Positions 10,432 to 21,050 of a DNA stretch of 64,000 nucleotides are shown here, one piece after another. The position numbers and the translations under genes were made by a program. Below the pieces are notes generated by a model. The model searched no databases. It saw only the letters and a list, made by a program, of their open reading frames with translations, and was not told the DNA's origin. How positions within the stretch are numbered: the first letter of the stretch is position 1; each line of letters starts with the position of its first letter. The DNA comes from Phalacrocorax aristotelis (taxonomy: Eukaryota > Chordata > Aves > Suliformes > Phalacrocoracidae): NCBI RefSeq assembly GCF_949628215.1, contig NC_134277.1:55686918-55750917 (forward strand), read 5' to 3'.

Positions 10432-10443
10432 GGAAATGACTCA
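10432..10443 (-). promoter_or_regulatory. V-promoter element TGAGTCATTTCC (type A, copy 2)
   Basis: Same 12 bases, 92 bp upstream of the leader ATG at 10340. Confidence 0.55.
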
Positions 10444-10664
10444 TTTGTCACATCCAATGGTCGTTCTTCAACTTGCTACCATGGCGGGGGGTTAAATTTA
10501 TTGACAAGCGAAACCCCATCAGCAACGATGTAGAGAGGAGCTAAAATAGTCAATTTGAAGTAATTTTTCTTCCTCTATCAATCTGCTACATTCCTCTCAG
10601 ACTTACGTGCTGAGCTCACACATAAAAAGTCCAGGTTACATTCTGGCCCTTCCCAAGGACGTTC

Positions 10665-11644
10665 TCCTGACCTCAGACACCCCAAAGCTGTCCCAGAAGC
10701 ACGTTTCAGCAGCCTTTCCTAGAACATACTGCCTGCTTTGGTAGCACGAATCAGGTAAGTCATAGTGAACTGTCACCTCTGAGTCTTCCTTAAAGCAGCT
10801 CCAAACTGCCTCGTCCCCTTATCCATCTACCCCAGACACGGTGATGTGACGCCAGGGTGAAGCGTGCACGTCTCCCAGGCAGCCGTTTTCTGCCCTCTGC
10901 TGTTTCTTGTACTTTTCCTCATTTCAGAGCCCGGCAAAGGTGCCCTGCAAAGGCTGCATGGCAAACGGTCACTTGGGCAGCAGCCACCACACAGCACTCT
11001 CTACGCTGGGAATGATTTCTCATTTTCTGACCCAAAAGAGATAATCAACTTTGGACTGCTGTAGTCTGCAGCTTTCTCTCGTAAATGATCTTCACAATAA
11101 TTTCTCGGGGCCGTCTTTTCAGGAGAGGCACAGTATTACAGACCCTTGCCTATAACAAGGGGTCCTAGGGCGTATCGGTGTTAGAAGCAGCCCTCCTCAT
11201 CACTGAGTGACCATCATCAATGAAACATTAGGGTGGGAGTGACCAGTGAGGAGCATCACCAGTATCGCCATCGTGACCTGGGTGTGAAGTCTCCCAGGCT
11301 ACCTCTTCAGTGCAAATATGCCCCTCCTGTGCTGCCTGCCTGCCATTTGCTTCATTTTTGCCAGCTCAGCCTGTATGTGGGGAAGTATCTGCCTTCTTGA
11401 AAGACAAAACTGTGCCACTGTCTACATTCAGCTGTAACGCCATCACGCACAGGAGTGCTCCTTTTCCCCAGCACAGCGCATTATACCTGTTGAGGTGCAG
11501 AATGCTGCTTTTCTGTGCTTTTCTCTCTGTCAGTTATTTAGACTGACATACTCAGCATGAACCTGTTGTGTTGTTTTAGAGGCAGGAAGGTGCAATGGTG
11601 TTTCTCTGCATTTGACAGAAAGCCTGCCGCTCAGGGTACAGGCA
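10665..11644. other. Spacer between V type A and V type B, copy 2
   Basis: Repeat of 2262-3241. No gene recognised. Confidence 0.6.
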
Positions 11645-11683
11645 GCTTTGTGTACGGGCTGCCTGTGCTCTTCTGGTTCTGTG
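11645..11683 (-). promoter_or_regulatory. V-gene 23-RSS (type B, copy 2)
   Basis: Identical to 3242-3280: heptamer CACAGAA, 23-bp spacer, nonamer ACACAAAGC. Confidence 0.85.
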
Positions 11684-12154
11684 GGACTGCCAGTAGGCAC
11701 AGTAGTAGGTACCTTCATCGCTGGAGTCGACGTCCCTGACAGTTAAAGTGCAGACATCTGTGTCTTTCTTCGAAGACCCAAACTTGTTTCTATAGGAACT
11801 GTCATCATAAGCAGGTTGAGCTGATCCGATATACAGAATCCGTTCGGGAGCTTTGGGTGGTATATGTCGGTACCAATGTATATACGCAGACCGGAAGTCA
11901 GATATGCCCTCGGCTTTACACTCAATCCATGCAGTTTTCGTTTGCCGTTTGGTAGTAGATACTTGGCTCTGCTTCAGAAGCACTTGTCCATCTAGAAAGA
12001 AGGAGAGAAAACACAAGGAGCGCTCTTAGCCTGCTGTTCACTCACACTCGTAAATAAGGGGTACCTCCTGCCGCTGCCGCGTGCCATGCTGTGGTGACAA
12101 GGGGAACCTACGAGACCAGGCTGCAGCCAGGGCCAGGAGCGGGAGCAGCAGCAT
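11684..12154 (-). CDS. TRGV: TCR gamma V gene, type B, copy 2
   Basis: Leader exon 12154-12112, V exon 11991-11684. The predicted protein is identical to the gene at 3281-3751, with Cys, Trp and YYCAYW in place and an open frame. The third array copy stops just before it would include a further type B gene, so type B occurs twice in this window. Confidence 0.93.
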
Positions 12155-12239
12155 CCTGATGGCTCTTGCTGGCGTCTGCCTTCAGGAAGAAGGGGACAGA
12201 TCTCCCGACAGCAACGGAGAGCTGCTGCGGCTGAGGAAA

Positions 12240-12251
12240 GGAAATGACTCA
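12240..12251 (-). promoter_or_regulatory. V-promoter element TGAGTCATTTCC (type B, copy 2)
   Basis: Same 12 bases, 86 bp upstream of the leader ATG at 12154. Confidence 0.55.
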
Positions 12252-12502
12252 CTTGGGCATCATCCGGAGAGGCTCCGCTGGCAGCAGGCAGGTGATGTTG
12301 AGAAAAAGCAGCGTGGCTGCACCCTGCTGAATGTTAACAGCCCGATTATAGCTTTTACACAAGCAGCACAAACTCACCTGATTTTGCTCACTCTCCCTCT
12401 CTCTCTCATGCACTCTCCCCCCAGATTACTTTAACTCATTTAACAAAGTAATTGTGTAGCCTGAAGCAGTTTTACCACTGCTTGTAAAGTAGTTGAAGGC
12501 TG

Positions 12503-15500
12503 CTAAACAATGTGTGGGGTCAGACGCTTTTCCTCAGTCCCACTGCCAATAAAAGGAAGCAGGTATCCCTTCAAGGAAGGTGTTATATATCGCCCAGGAA
12601 AATGGACCACCATGGGGAAGGGTTTCCAGTACCTGAGGGAATTATCTGTGCTTGAGGTGATTTATGGTGAGTTGGACGATGAACAGTCACCCAAAGATCC
12701 AGATGAAGGCCAGTGCGCATGACCCACGTGGCGGAAGTTTGTAAGGAGGGCACCATCATTTTATGCAAACTCATTGGCCATAATGCCTGGAAAGATGGCG
12801 AGGCACCAGCGGTGGTGGATGTGATTTGCAGACTCTGTGATTATGAAGCAGATACCTCTTCCTCCCTCATCTCAGCTGTGGAGAAACTGTCCGGGAAGGT
12901 TCAGCAACTCAAAGAGGATATGTCCTACCCCCCACCTGTATGGACCAGTATCTCAGCCATTAGGAGAAAGCGTCCTTTTGCTCAAGAGAGAGGATACACA
13001 CCATGGGCCAGCCTATGGTTTTACCCACGTGACCACGGAGAGGACATGAGGAAGTGGGGTGGAAAATCTACCTTGACCCTAGAGGCGTGGTTACATGAAT
13101 TGCAAGGAAAAACAATTATTCAGGGGGGTTCTCCTAGGCAAGTTGCTGCTCTGGTTTCCAGTAAGCAGTTCCCCAAACAGAGGAATAGAAGTGCTGATTT
13201 TACTTCTGAGCTTAATAGAGAGACTTTTGATTCACATTTACAAGTGAGTTGTGAATGCTACAATGAGGACTAGAGAGGCCCTACCTCCAGCCAGGTGGAG
13301 GAAAGGGACAACCGAGTTTACCGGACTGTCGATCTGATGGCACATCAGACGCACAGGAGTATAAGGCTTTAGTGGACACCAGTACAGAGTGCACCGTAAT
13401 GCCATCAAGCTCTATAGGGGCAGAAACCATCAGCATTGCTGGAGTGACAGGGGGATCCCAAGAGCTAACTGTATTGGAGGCCGAAGTGAGCCTAACAGGG
13501 AATGAGTGGCAAGAGCACCCCATCGTGACTGGCCCAGAGGGTCCATGAATCCTTGGCATAGACTACCTCAGGAGAGGGTATTTCAAGGACCCAAAAGGGT
13601 ACAGGTGGGCTTTTGGTGTAGCTGCCTTGGAGACGGAGGGAATTCAACAGCTGCCTACCTTGCCTGGTCCCTTGGAGGACCCTTCTGTTGTGGGGTTGCT
13701 GAGGGTCAAAGAACAACAGGTGCCGATTGCCACTACAACAGTGCACTGGTGACAATATTGCACCAACTGAGACTCCCTGATTCCCATCCGTGAGCTCATT
13801 TGTCAACTGCAGAGCCAAAGAGTGATCAGTAAGACCTGCTCACCCTTTAAACAGTCCCACATGGCCAGTGTGGAAGTCTAATGGAGAGTGGAGACTAACA
13901 GTAGACTGTCGTGGCCTGAGCAAAGTCACTCTACCGTTGAGGGCTGCCGTGCCAGACAAGCTAGAACTTCAGTACGAATTGGAGTCAAAGGCAGCCAAGT
14001 GGTATTGCAAAACTGATATCACTAATGCATTCTTCTCAACCCCTCTGGCAGCAGAGCGCAGGCCACAGTTGGTCTCACTTGGAGGGGTGTCCAGTACACC
14101 TGGAATCGACTGTCCCAGGGGTGGAAATACAGCCCTACCATTTGTCATGGACTGATCCATACTGCACTGGAAGAGGGTGAAGCTGCGGAACACCTACAAT
14201 ATACTGATGATATCACTGTGTGGGGCAATACAGCAGAAGACGTTTTTGAGGAAGGGAAGAAAGTAGTCCAAGTCCTTCTGAAGGCCGGTTTGGCCATAAA
14301 CCGAGGTAAGGTCAAGGGACCTGCACAGAAGATCTAGTTTGTAGGAATAAAATGGCAAGACGGATGTCATCAGATCCCAATGGAGGTGATCAACAAAATA
14401 ACAGCCCTGTCTCCATCCACTAGCAAAAAGGAAACACAAGCTTTTTAGGGACTGTAGGTTTTTGGAGAATGCATATTCCAAATTATAGTCTGATTGAAAG
14501 CCCTCTCTAGCAAGTGACCCAGAAGGAGAGTGATTTCAAATGGGTCCCTGAGCAACAACAGGCCTTTGAATAAATTAATCAGGAGATAGTTCATGCAGTA
14601 GCTCTTGGGCCAGTCTGGGCAGCACAAGATGTAAAAAATGTGCTCTGCACTGCAGCCGGGGAGAATGGCCCTACCTGGAGCCTCTGGCAGAAAGCGCCAG
14701 GGGAGACCCGGGGTCGACCCCTAGGGTTTTGGAGTCGGGGATACAGAGGGTCCGAAGCGCACTATACTGCAACTGAAAAAGAGATATTGGCTGCATATGA
14801 CGGGGTTTGAGCTGCTTCAGAAGTGGTTGGTACAGAAGCAGAGCTGCTCCTGGCACCCCGACTACCGGTGCTGGGCTGGATGTTTGAACGGAAGGTCCCT
14901 TCTACACATCACGCAACTGATGCTACGTGGAGTAAATGGGCCGCACTGATCATGCAATGGGCTCGAATAGGAAACCCCAGTCACCCCGGAATCTTGGAAG
15001 TGATTGTGGACTGGCCAGAAAGCAAAGATTTTGGACTGTCACTAGAGGAGAAGGTGACACATGCTGAAGAAGCCCTGCTGTATAACAAACAGCCAGAAAA
15101 TGAGAAGCAATATGCCCTCATCACTGACAGGTCCTGTCGTCTTGCGGGAAAGCATTGGAGATGGAAGGCTGCTGTATGCAGTCCTATATGGCAGGTCACA
15201 GAAACTGCTGAGGGAGAAGGTGAATTGAATAATTTTGCAGAAGTAAAGGCCATCCAGCTGGCTTTAGACATCGCTGAACGAGAAAAGTGGCCAGTGCTCT
15301 ATCTCTACACTGACTCATGGATGGTGGCAAATGCCCTGTGGGGTGGTTATGGCAATGGAAGCAGAGCAACTGGCAGTGCAGAGGCAAACCCATCTGCGCT
15401 GCCAAATAGTGGCAAGACATTGCTGCCTGGGTAGAGAACCTGGTTGTGAAACTATGTCACGTGGATGATCACGTCCCCTAGAGCAGGGCCCCTGAAGAAC

Positions 15501-15843
15501 GTCGAAACAACCAGCAGGTGGATCAGGCTGCTGATATTGAAGTGGCTCAGGTGGATCGCATAAGGGTGAATGATTTATAGCTTGGTGGGCCCATGACATC
15601 TCAGTCCATCAAGGAAGAGATGCAACATACAGATGGGCTTGTGATCAAGGGGTGGACTTGACCACAGATGCTATTGCACAGGCCTGGCAGATTGATTATA
15701 TCACCCTCCCACAAACCTGCCAAGGCAAGTGCCATGTGCTTAAAATGGTATAAGCAACCACCGACGCTGGGAACATATCCCGTGCCCCGTGCCACCAGCA
15801 GGAACATTATGCTGGACCTTGACAAAAAAGTCTTATAGCGACA
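12503..15843 (+). mobile_element. Degenerate avian endogenous retrovirus, internal region (copy 2)
   Basis: Counterpart of 4100-7440 with the same stops and frameshifts and only a few substitutions (for example near 13453 and 14940). It was therefore copied as part of the 8.4-kb unit rather than inserted separately. Remains of gag, protease, reverse transcriptase, RNase H and the start of integrase are recognisable; none is intact. Confidence 0.85.
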
Positions 15844-16461
15844 AAGGCCCCAAAGGGCCTGAGAGTCTCTGCTTGCCAGGGGCACGGCCCATGGCCGAGG
15901 ATTTCACTTCTGCCCCGGACACATCAAGTAAGAAAGCGTGACAATAACATTGGGCTTTCTGGGATGTTGTAGAAATTTGTAGAGACTGAAATGCAAAGGA
16001 AGGCCAAAAAACCCAAACACATGAAGGAGGGTGTGCAAGATCGTCTGGTCTTCTCTCCTCCATGCCTTTTTTTCAAAAGAAATCACTGAGGGGATGGAGA
16101 TATGTTTCTCTGCTAGCTCCAAGGGTTCTAACAGAGAAGAGAAATTTGCAGCTTACATAGGTTCACAGCAGGCCGTGTTCACTGTCAGGGGAGTGCTTCC
16201 AGGACAATCAAGCTTTCTTCTTAAAAGGCAAGTTCACTACATTTACGCTGAAGTGACTGGGACTCTCTTGGTTCTGGATGTTACAGCTATGTGTGAGTAC
16301 TGAAATGATGTACTGATTATTAACATCATAAATTTAGCAGTTGTCATGAACAACTTCCTATTTTTCTTATCCAGCTACAGAAAATCATGAGAGAGGGGTG
16401 GAATAGGGAACTTTCTGCATTTTGGCAGAGTTCAAATCTTGTGGTTCAGAGTGCAAAACAA
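15844..16461. other. Spacer between ERV relic and V type A', copy 2
   Basis: Repeat of 7441-8058 with isolated substitutions (about 15918, 16437). No gene recognised. Confidence 0.5.
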
Positions 16462-16500
16462 CCTTTTTGTATGGCTTCTCTTTGCCGATCTAACACTGTG
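16462..16500 (-). promoter_or_regulatory. V-gene 23-RSS (type A', copy 2), consensus heptamer
   Basis: Coding strand: heptamer CACAGTG (16500-16494), 23-bp spacer, nonamer ACAAAAAGG (16470-16462). Confidence 0.92.
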
Positions 16501-16963
16501 CTGCCTTGATAAACCCAGTACGCACAGTAGTAAGTGCCAGAATCCCTGGGGGATAAATAATCTATTGTAAGTCTATAGAGGGGCTGTGCAGAAGGCTTCT
16601 GAGCTCGAAATCTCTTTTCATCGCCACGATCATCAAAGACAGGTGACTGTCCCCACATGTACAGTATCCTCTTTGGTGGCTCCCCAGGAAGCTGCTTGTA
16701 CCAGTGCACAGTGTTATCGGCGCTCATCCGGCACTCCATGCTTACAGAGCTGCCCTTCACCTGCCTCCGGAGCACTGGGGTTTGCACTGGCACTGCCTGC
16801 ATGTCTCCACCTGGAAGGGGAAGCAGAGAAATCGTGTGAAGGGAAGAAACCACTGGAGTTTGGAGCCCCGACTGTGCTCTCGGCACACGGGAAGGAGAGG
16901 GGAGAGGAAAAAGGGCTTACGGGACCACAGAGAACTTGCAAGAAGGACTGGGAGCAGCAACAT
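16501..16963 (-). CDS. TRGV: TCR gamma V gene, type A', copy 2 (mosaic)
   Basis: Leader exon 16963-16921, V exon 16810-16501. The frame is open with Cys (SVSMEC), Trp (VHWYKQLPG) and YYCAYW. The second half matches A' copy 1 (KPSAQPLYRLTIDYLSPRDSG). The stretch around CDR1 (RMSADNT) and the VFDD segment match type A. Private changes include Met for Thr near the N-terminus, a Trp in CDR2 (YMWGQ), and Arg and Glu after it. About 16 nucleotide differences from A' copy 1 lie within roughly 350 bp, while kilobases on either side are nearly identical. Gene conversion or selection on the V exon are both possible. Confidence 0.92.
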
Positions 16964-17054
16964 GTTGCCCGTGTGGGTTAAACCTGGAAATGAAATGGAG
17001 AGAAAAACGTTATAAAGCCCTTCAGGTGGAGAAAGCTCCAAACAAGTGGGAGGA

Positions 17055-17066
17055 GGAAATGACTCA
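17055..17066 (-). promoter_or_regulatory. V-promoter element TGAGTCATTTCC (type A', copy 2)
   Basis: Same 12 bases, 92 bp upstream of the leader ATG at 16963. Confidence 0.55.
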
Positions 17067-17257
17067 TTTGTCACATCCAATGGTCGTTCTTCAACTTGCT
17101 ACCATGGTGGGGGGTTAAATTTATTGACAAGCGAAACCCCATCAGCAACGATGTAGAGAGGAGCTAAAATAGTCAATTTGAAGTAATTTTTCTTCCTCTA
17201 TCAATCTGCTACATTCCTCTCAGACTTACGTGCTGAGCTCACACATAAAAAGTCCAG

Positions 17258-18179
17258 GTTACATTCTGGCCCTTCCCAAGGACGTTCTCCTGACCTCAGA
17301 CACCCCAAAGCTGTCCCAGAAGCACGTTTCAGCAGCCTTTCCTAGAACATACTGCCTGCTTTGGTAGCACGAATCAGGTAAGTCATAGTGAACTGTCACC
17401 TCTGAGTCTTCCTTAAAGCAGCTCCAAACTGCCTCGTCCCCTTATCCATCTACCCCAGACACGGTGATGTGACGCCAGGGTGAAGCGTGCACGTCTCCCA
17501 GGCAGCCGTTTTCTGCCCTCTGCTGTTTCTTGTACTTTTCCTCATTTCAGAGCCCGGCAAAGGTGCCCTGCAAAGGCTGCATGGCAAACGGTCACTTGGG
17601 CAGCAGCCACCACACAGCACTCTCTACGCTGGGAATGATTTCTCATTTTCTGACCCAAAAGAGATAATCAACTTTGGACTGCTGTAGTCTGCAGCTTTCT
17701 CTCGTAAATGATCTTCACAATAATTTCTCGGGGCCGTCTTTTCAGGAGAGGCACAGTATTACAGACCCTTGCCTATAACAAGGGGTCCTAGGGCGTATCG
17801 GTGTTAGAAGCAGCCCTCCTCATCACTGAGTGACCATCATCAATGAAACATTAGGGTGGGAGTGACCAGTGAGGAGCATCACCAGTATCGCCATCGTGAC
17901 CTGGGTGTGAAGTCTCCCAGGCTACCTCTTCAGTGCAAATATGCCCCTCCTGTGCTGCCTGCCTGCCATTTGCTTCATTTTTGCCAGCTCAGCCTGTATG
18001 TGGGGAAGTATCTGCCTTCTTGAAAGACAAAACTGTGCCACTGTCTACATTCAGCTGTAACGCCATCACGCACAGGAGTGCTCCTTTTCCCCAGCACAGC
18101 GCATTATACCTGTTGAGGTGCAGAATGCTGCTTTTCTGTGCTTTTCTCTCTGTCAGTTATTTAGACTGACATACTCAGC
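17258..18179. other. 5' flank of the array's most AMPH-proximal intact V
   Basis: Copy of 10635-11556, non-coding, ending where the tandem homology stops. No gene recognised. Confidence 0.6.
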
Positions 18180-18920
18180 TTCTTGGAAGGGCACATCTTC
18201 CTTGCTCCAGTCTTCTCCTGGGGTCTCAGGGGCATGGGAATCCTGAAGTCTGGCTTCACAGGTGAATACTGAGGCTAAGCAAGCAGTGCAGACCTCGGCC
18301 TTTTCCATGTCAGTTGTCACCACTTTCCCTGCCCTACCGAGCAGCTTTGCCTAGTCTCTCTTTTGCTGCTGATGTGCTTGTAGCATTCTTTCTTGGTCCC
18401 CTTCACACCCTTTGCCCAAGTCAACTCCAGCTGGGCTATTGCTTTCCTAAGCCCACCCCTGCATGATCAAACTGCAGCTCCATATGCCTCCTGGGCCACG
18501 TGCCCCTCTTCCACCTCTTGTACACTTCAGTTTCATGCCTGACTTCATGCTCTTTTCTCTTGCATGAAGGCCTCCTGCTGCCTCTGCTTGATTTCCTGCT
18601 TGTCAGGATGGGCCTTTCTTGAGCTTGGAGGGGAGATGCTTGAATATCAACCAGCTCTCCTCAGCACCTTGTCTCTCCAGTGGTGTACCTGATGGGATTC
18701 TTCAAAGCAGATCTGTGTAGGACTTAAGGTCTGCTCTCCCAAAGCCCAGGGTTGTGTTTTTGCCCTGCTCCCTCCTCTCGGGAGCCTGAACCACACCAGC
18801 TCACGGTCACCGCAGCCAAGGCTGTCCCATACCTTCACATCCCCAACAAGTTCTCCCTTGTTTGTGAGTTGGAGGGGCAGAAGACCACCCTTCCTTGTTG
18901 GCTGCTCGGTCACCTGTGTT
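18180..18920 (-). mobile_element. CR1 LINE fragment, antisense (endonuclease and linker part of ORF2)
   Basis: On the minus strand, an endonuclease-end stretch at 18913-18647 (PTRKGG, TNKGELVGDV, LGCGDREL) is recognisable. The linker follows down to about 18190. Frame breaks are frequent. This is an older CR1 subfamily than the one at 24.6 kb, judged by decay. It abuts the end of the truncated tandem copy. Confidence 0.75.
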
Positions 18921-19740
18921 TGGAAGTTGTTGTCAACTCACGCCAGAAACCTCCTAGATGGTTGTGAGGAACCCTCACGTCCCGCAATGTGAAGACACAA
19001 GGCGAGCAGCCTGCAGTTAATATCTCAGGTCACGTGCTCTACAACCTATTTTTCAAAGAGTTAAGCAGGCCAGACACATGAATAGTGAGGCGTTACGTAT
19101 TCAAAGCTTTCCAAAAGTCCAGCCAAAACGATGTTCAGAGCCTGCGGAACTGGAAAACCACCACAATGGAGGTATTTGTGCTCATTTGTGAAGGCCCAGA
19201 CGCATTAAAGGAGTATCTCACAGGATATTGAGGATGTGCACTCTGTCCTACCGCAGGAACTCAGAGGCACAAAACTGTCTCCGTTTTTCTGACGTAGCTG
19301 TCAAATGGCAAATGGCAGCTTTCCTCAAACTTGTCTTTGATCATAGACCCTGATTTGTAACAGTCAGTGCACTTAACCCAAAGGGCCTGAGAGTCTCTGC
19401 TGTGCATCCACCACACGCGCTCTCTACCCTGGGAATGATTTCTCATTTTTCTGTCTTTAAAGGTGTGATCAACTCTGGACTTATTTTTTTTTTTTGCACC
19501 TTAGTGAATAGCAGTGGACACAACTAAACCTTGTCTGAGAACTAGTAGAGGAACTTCATATTGTTCTGTTGCCTTTGTGATAGATACAGGGATATCAGAG
19601 TCATAAACCAATTTGCTTCAGCAATTCATTGCCCCACCCTTACAGATTTATGTCTTATTTGTATCCTGAGTTCTCCTTGCTTCATTTCTGCTGGATGTAT
19701 CTTTTCTTGTTGTGTTGAGAGCCCTGTTTCCCGAAATTTA
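18921..19740. other. Unannotated stretch with a mosaic relic of array sequence
   Basis: No gene. 19377-19401 matches 7446-7470 exactly over 25 bp, and 19409-19485 resembles 2581-2655 with several changes. The two array pieces are about 4.8 kb apart in the unit but adjacent here. Confidence 0.5.
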
Positions 19741-21050
19741 TTCCCAGATATTGTACTAGATAGAGATCTGCTTCATTTTGTTTTAGAAGTTGGAGAAAAA
19801 TATGCAGGAAATAACAGACTAATAGTGGAAATCAACTCTTGGCTACGTGACTGGTGCCGTTGTGAGGATTTTGGCTTATATGACAATGGGATGTTCTTCA
19901 GCAACCATAGACTGCTAGGGATGGATGGACTCCACCTGTCTAGAAGGGGCAAGGGAATCTTTGGCAGCAGGCTGGCAAACTTGGTGAGGAGGGCTTTAAA
20001 CTGAGGAACTTGGTGGGGCAGGGCCAAAGTGGCAATGCTAATGCCATCACACACAATGGGGGAGTAAGACAGGACAACCAGAGTAGCGACAAAAGTGCCT
20101 TAGCTGCCTCATGAGGTTACAATCAGAAGACCAACCACCTCAAGGGTGTGTGTGGCTATAGTGGGTCCTCATGTGCCCCTCCAGGATAACCTGCATGCTC
20201 AAGCACCTTTCTGAAATGCCTGTATGCCAATGCATGCATCATGGGGAATAAACAGGAGGAACCAGAGGTTTGTGTGTGGCCGCAAGGCCACAATCTCATT
20301 GCAGTCACAGAGACATGGTGGGATAGCTGGCATGACTGGAATGCTGTCATGCATGGCTACATACATTTAGGAAAGACAGGCCAGCAAGGCAAGGTAAGGG
20401 CGTTGCTCTTTATGTGAGGGAGCAACTGGAATGTATTGAGCTCTGCCTTGGAGTGGAAGGAGAACAAGTTGAGAGCTTGTGGGTAAAAATTAAAGGACAG
20501 CCAAATATGGGTGACACTGTTGTGGAATTTTGGTACAGGCCACCTGATCAAGAAGAGGAAGTTGATGAAGCCGTCTACAGACAGCTGGAAGTAGCCTTGC
20601 AATCGCAGGCCCTGGTCCTTATGAGGGACTTGAACCACCCTAATATTTGCTGGGAAAGCAACATGGCGAGGTGTGCACAGTCCAGGAGGTTCCTGCAGAG
20701 CATCAAGGATAACTTTTTGACACAGGTGGTGGAGGAGCCAACAAGGTGAGGTGTGCGGCTCAACCTTATACTAATGAACAAGGAAGGGCTGGTTGAGTAT
20801 GTGAGAGTTGGTGGTAGCCTTGGCTGCAGTGACCATGAGATGGTCGAGTTCAGGATACTGTGTGGTAGAAGCAGGGCAACGAGTAGGATTACAATGCTGG
20901 ACTTCAGGAGAGCTAACTTTGACCTCTTCAGAGACCTGCTTGAAAGAATCTCATGGGTTAGGGCTCTGGAAGGTAGGGGAGGGGTCTAAGAGAGCTGGTC
21001 AATATTCAAGTACCGCTTCCTCCAAGCTGGAGATCGGTGCCTCCCTGTGA
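19741..21050 (+). mobile_element. CR1 LINE fragment, sense (end of ORF1, start of ORF2)
   Basis: 19765-20003 matches the end of the CR1 first open frame (NSWLRDWC, GMDGLHLSRRGK, LVRRALN). 20280-20990 matches the endonuclease of ORF2 (YRPPDQEEEVDE, RDLNHPNICW, FLTQVVEEPTR, GCSDHEM). Stops and frameshifts are present. Reverse transcriptase is absent, so the 3' part was lost. Confidence 0.8.

Larger units (their letters stand above)
8856..10634. repeat. Internal 1,779-bp duplication carrying V type A (copy 2)
   Basis: Counterpart of 453-2231 at offset 8403. The equivalent point in the third array copy (17257/17258) has no insert, so the third copy keeps the simpler arrangement. Confidence 0.85.
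8404..16805. repeat. Tandem unit copy 2 of the TRGV array (8,402 bp)
   Basis: Offset +8403 from copy 1, changing to +8402 after a one-base indel beside the A' V codon for the FR3 cysteine (8107 versus 16510 area). Visible substitutions are scattered, for example near 10488, 10510, 10559, 13453, 14940, 15918 and 16437. They cluster strongly only inside the A' V exon (16501-16810). Confidence 0.95.
16806..18179. repeat. Truncated third copy of the TRGV tandem unit
   Basis: Matches the leader and 5' flank of the V genes. From 17258 it continues with the sequence that follows V type A in the full units (offset 6623 to 10635-11556), so it lacks the 1,779-bp insert present in copies 1 and 2. The match stops at about 18179, just before the place where V type B would begin, and an antisense CR1 fragment starts there. 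Confidence 0.9.

Noticed and set aside
1-18179. A CRISPR-like or satellite interpretation of the repeats
   Set aside because: The units are 8.4 kb long and contain complete V genes with RSS; this is segmental duplication in a vertebrate genome.
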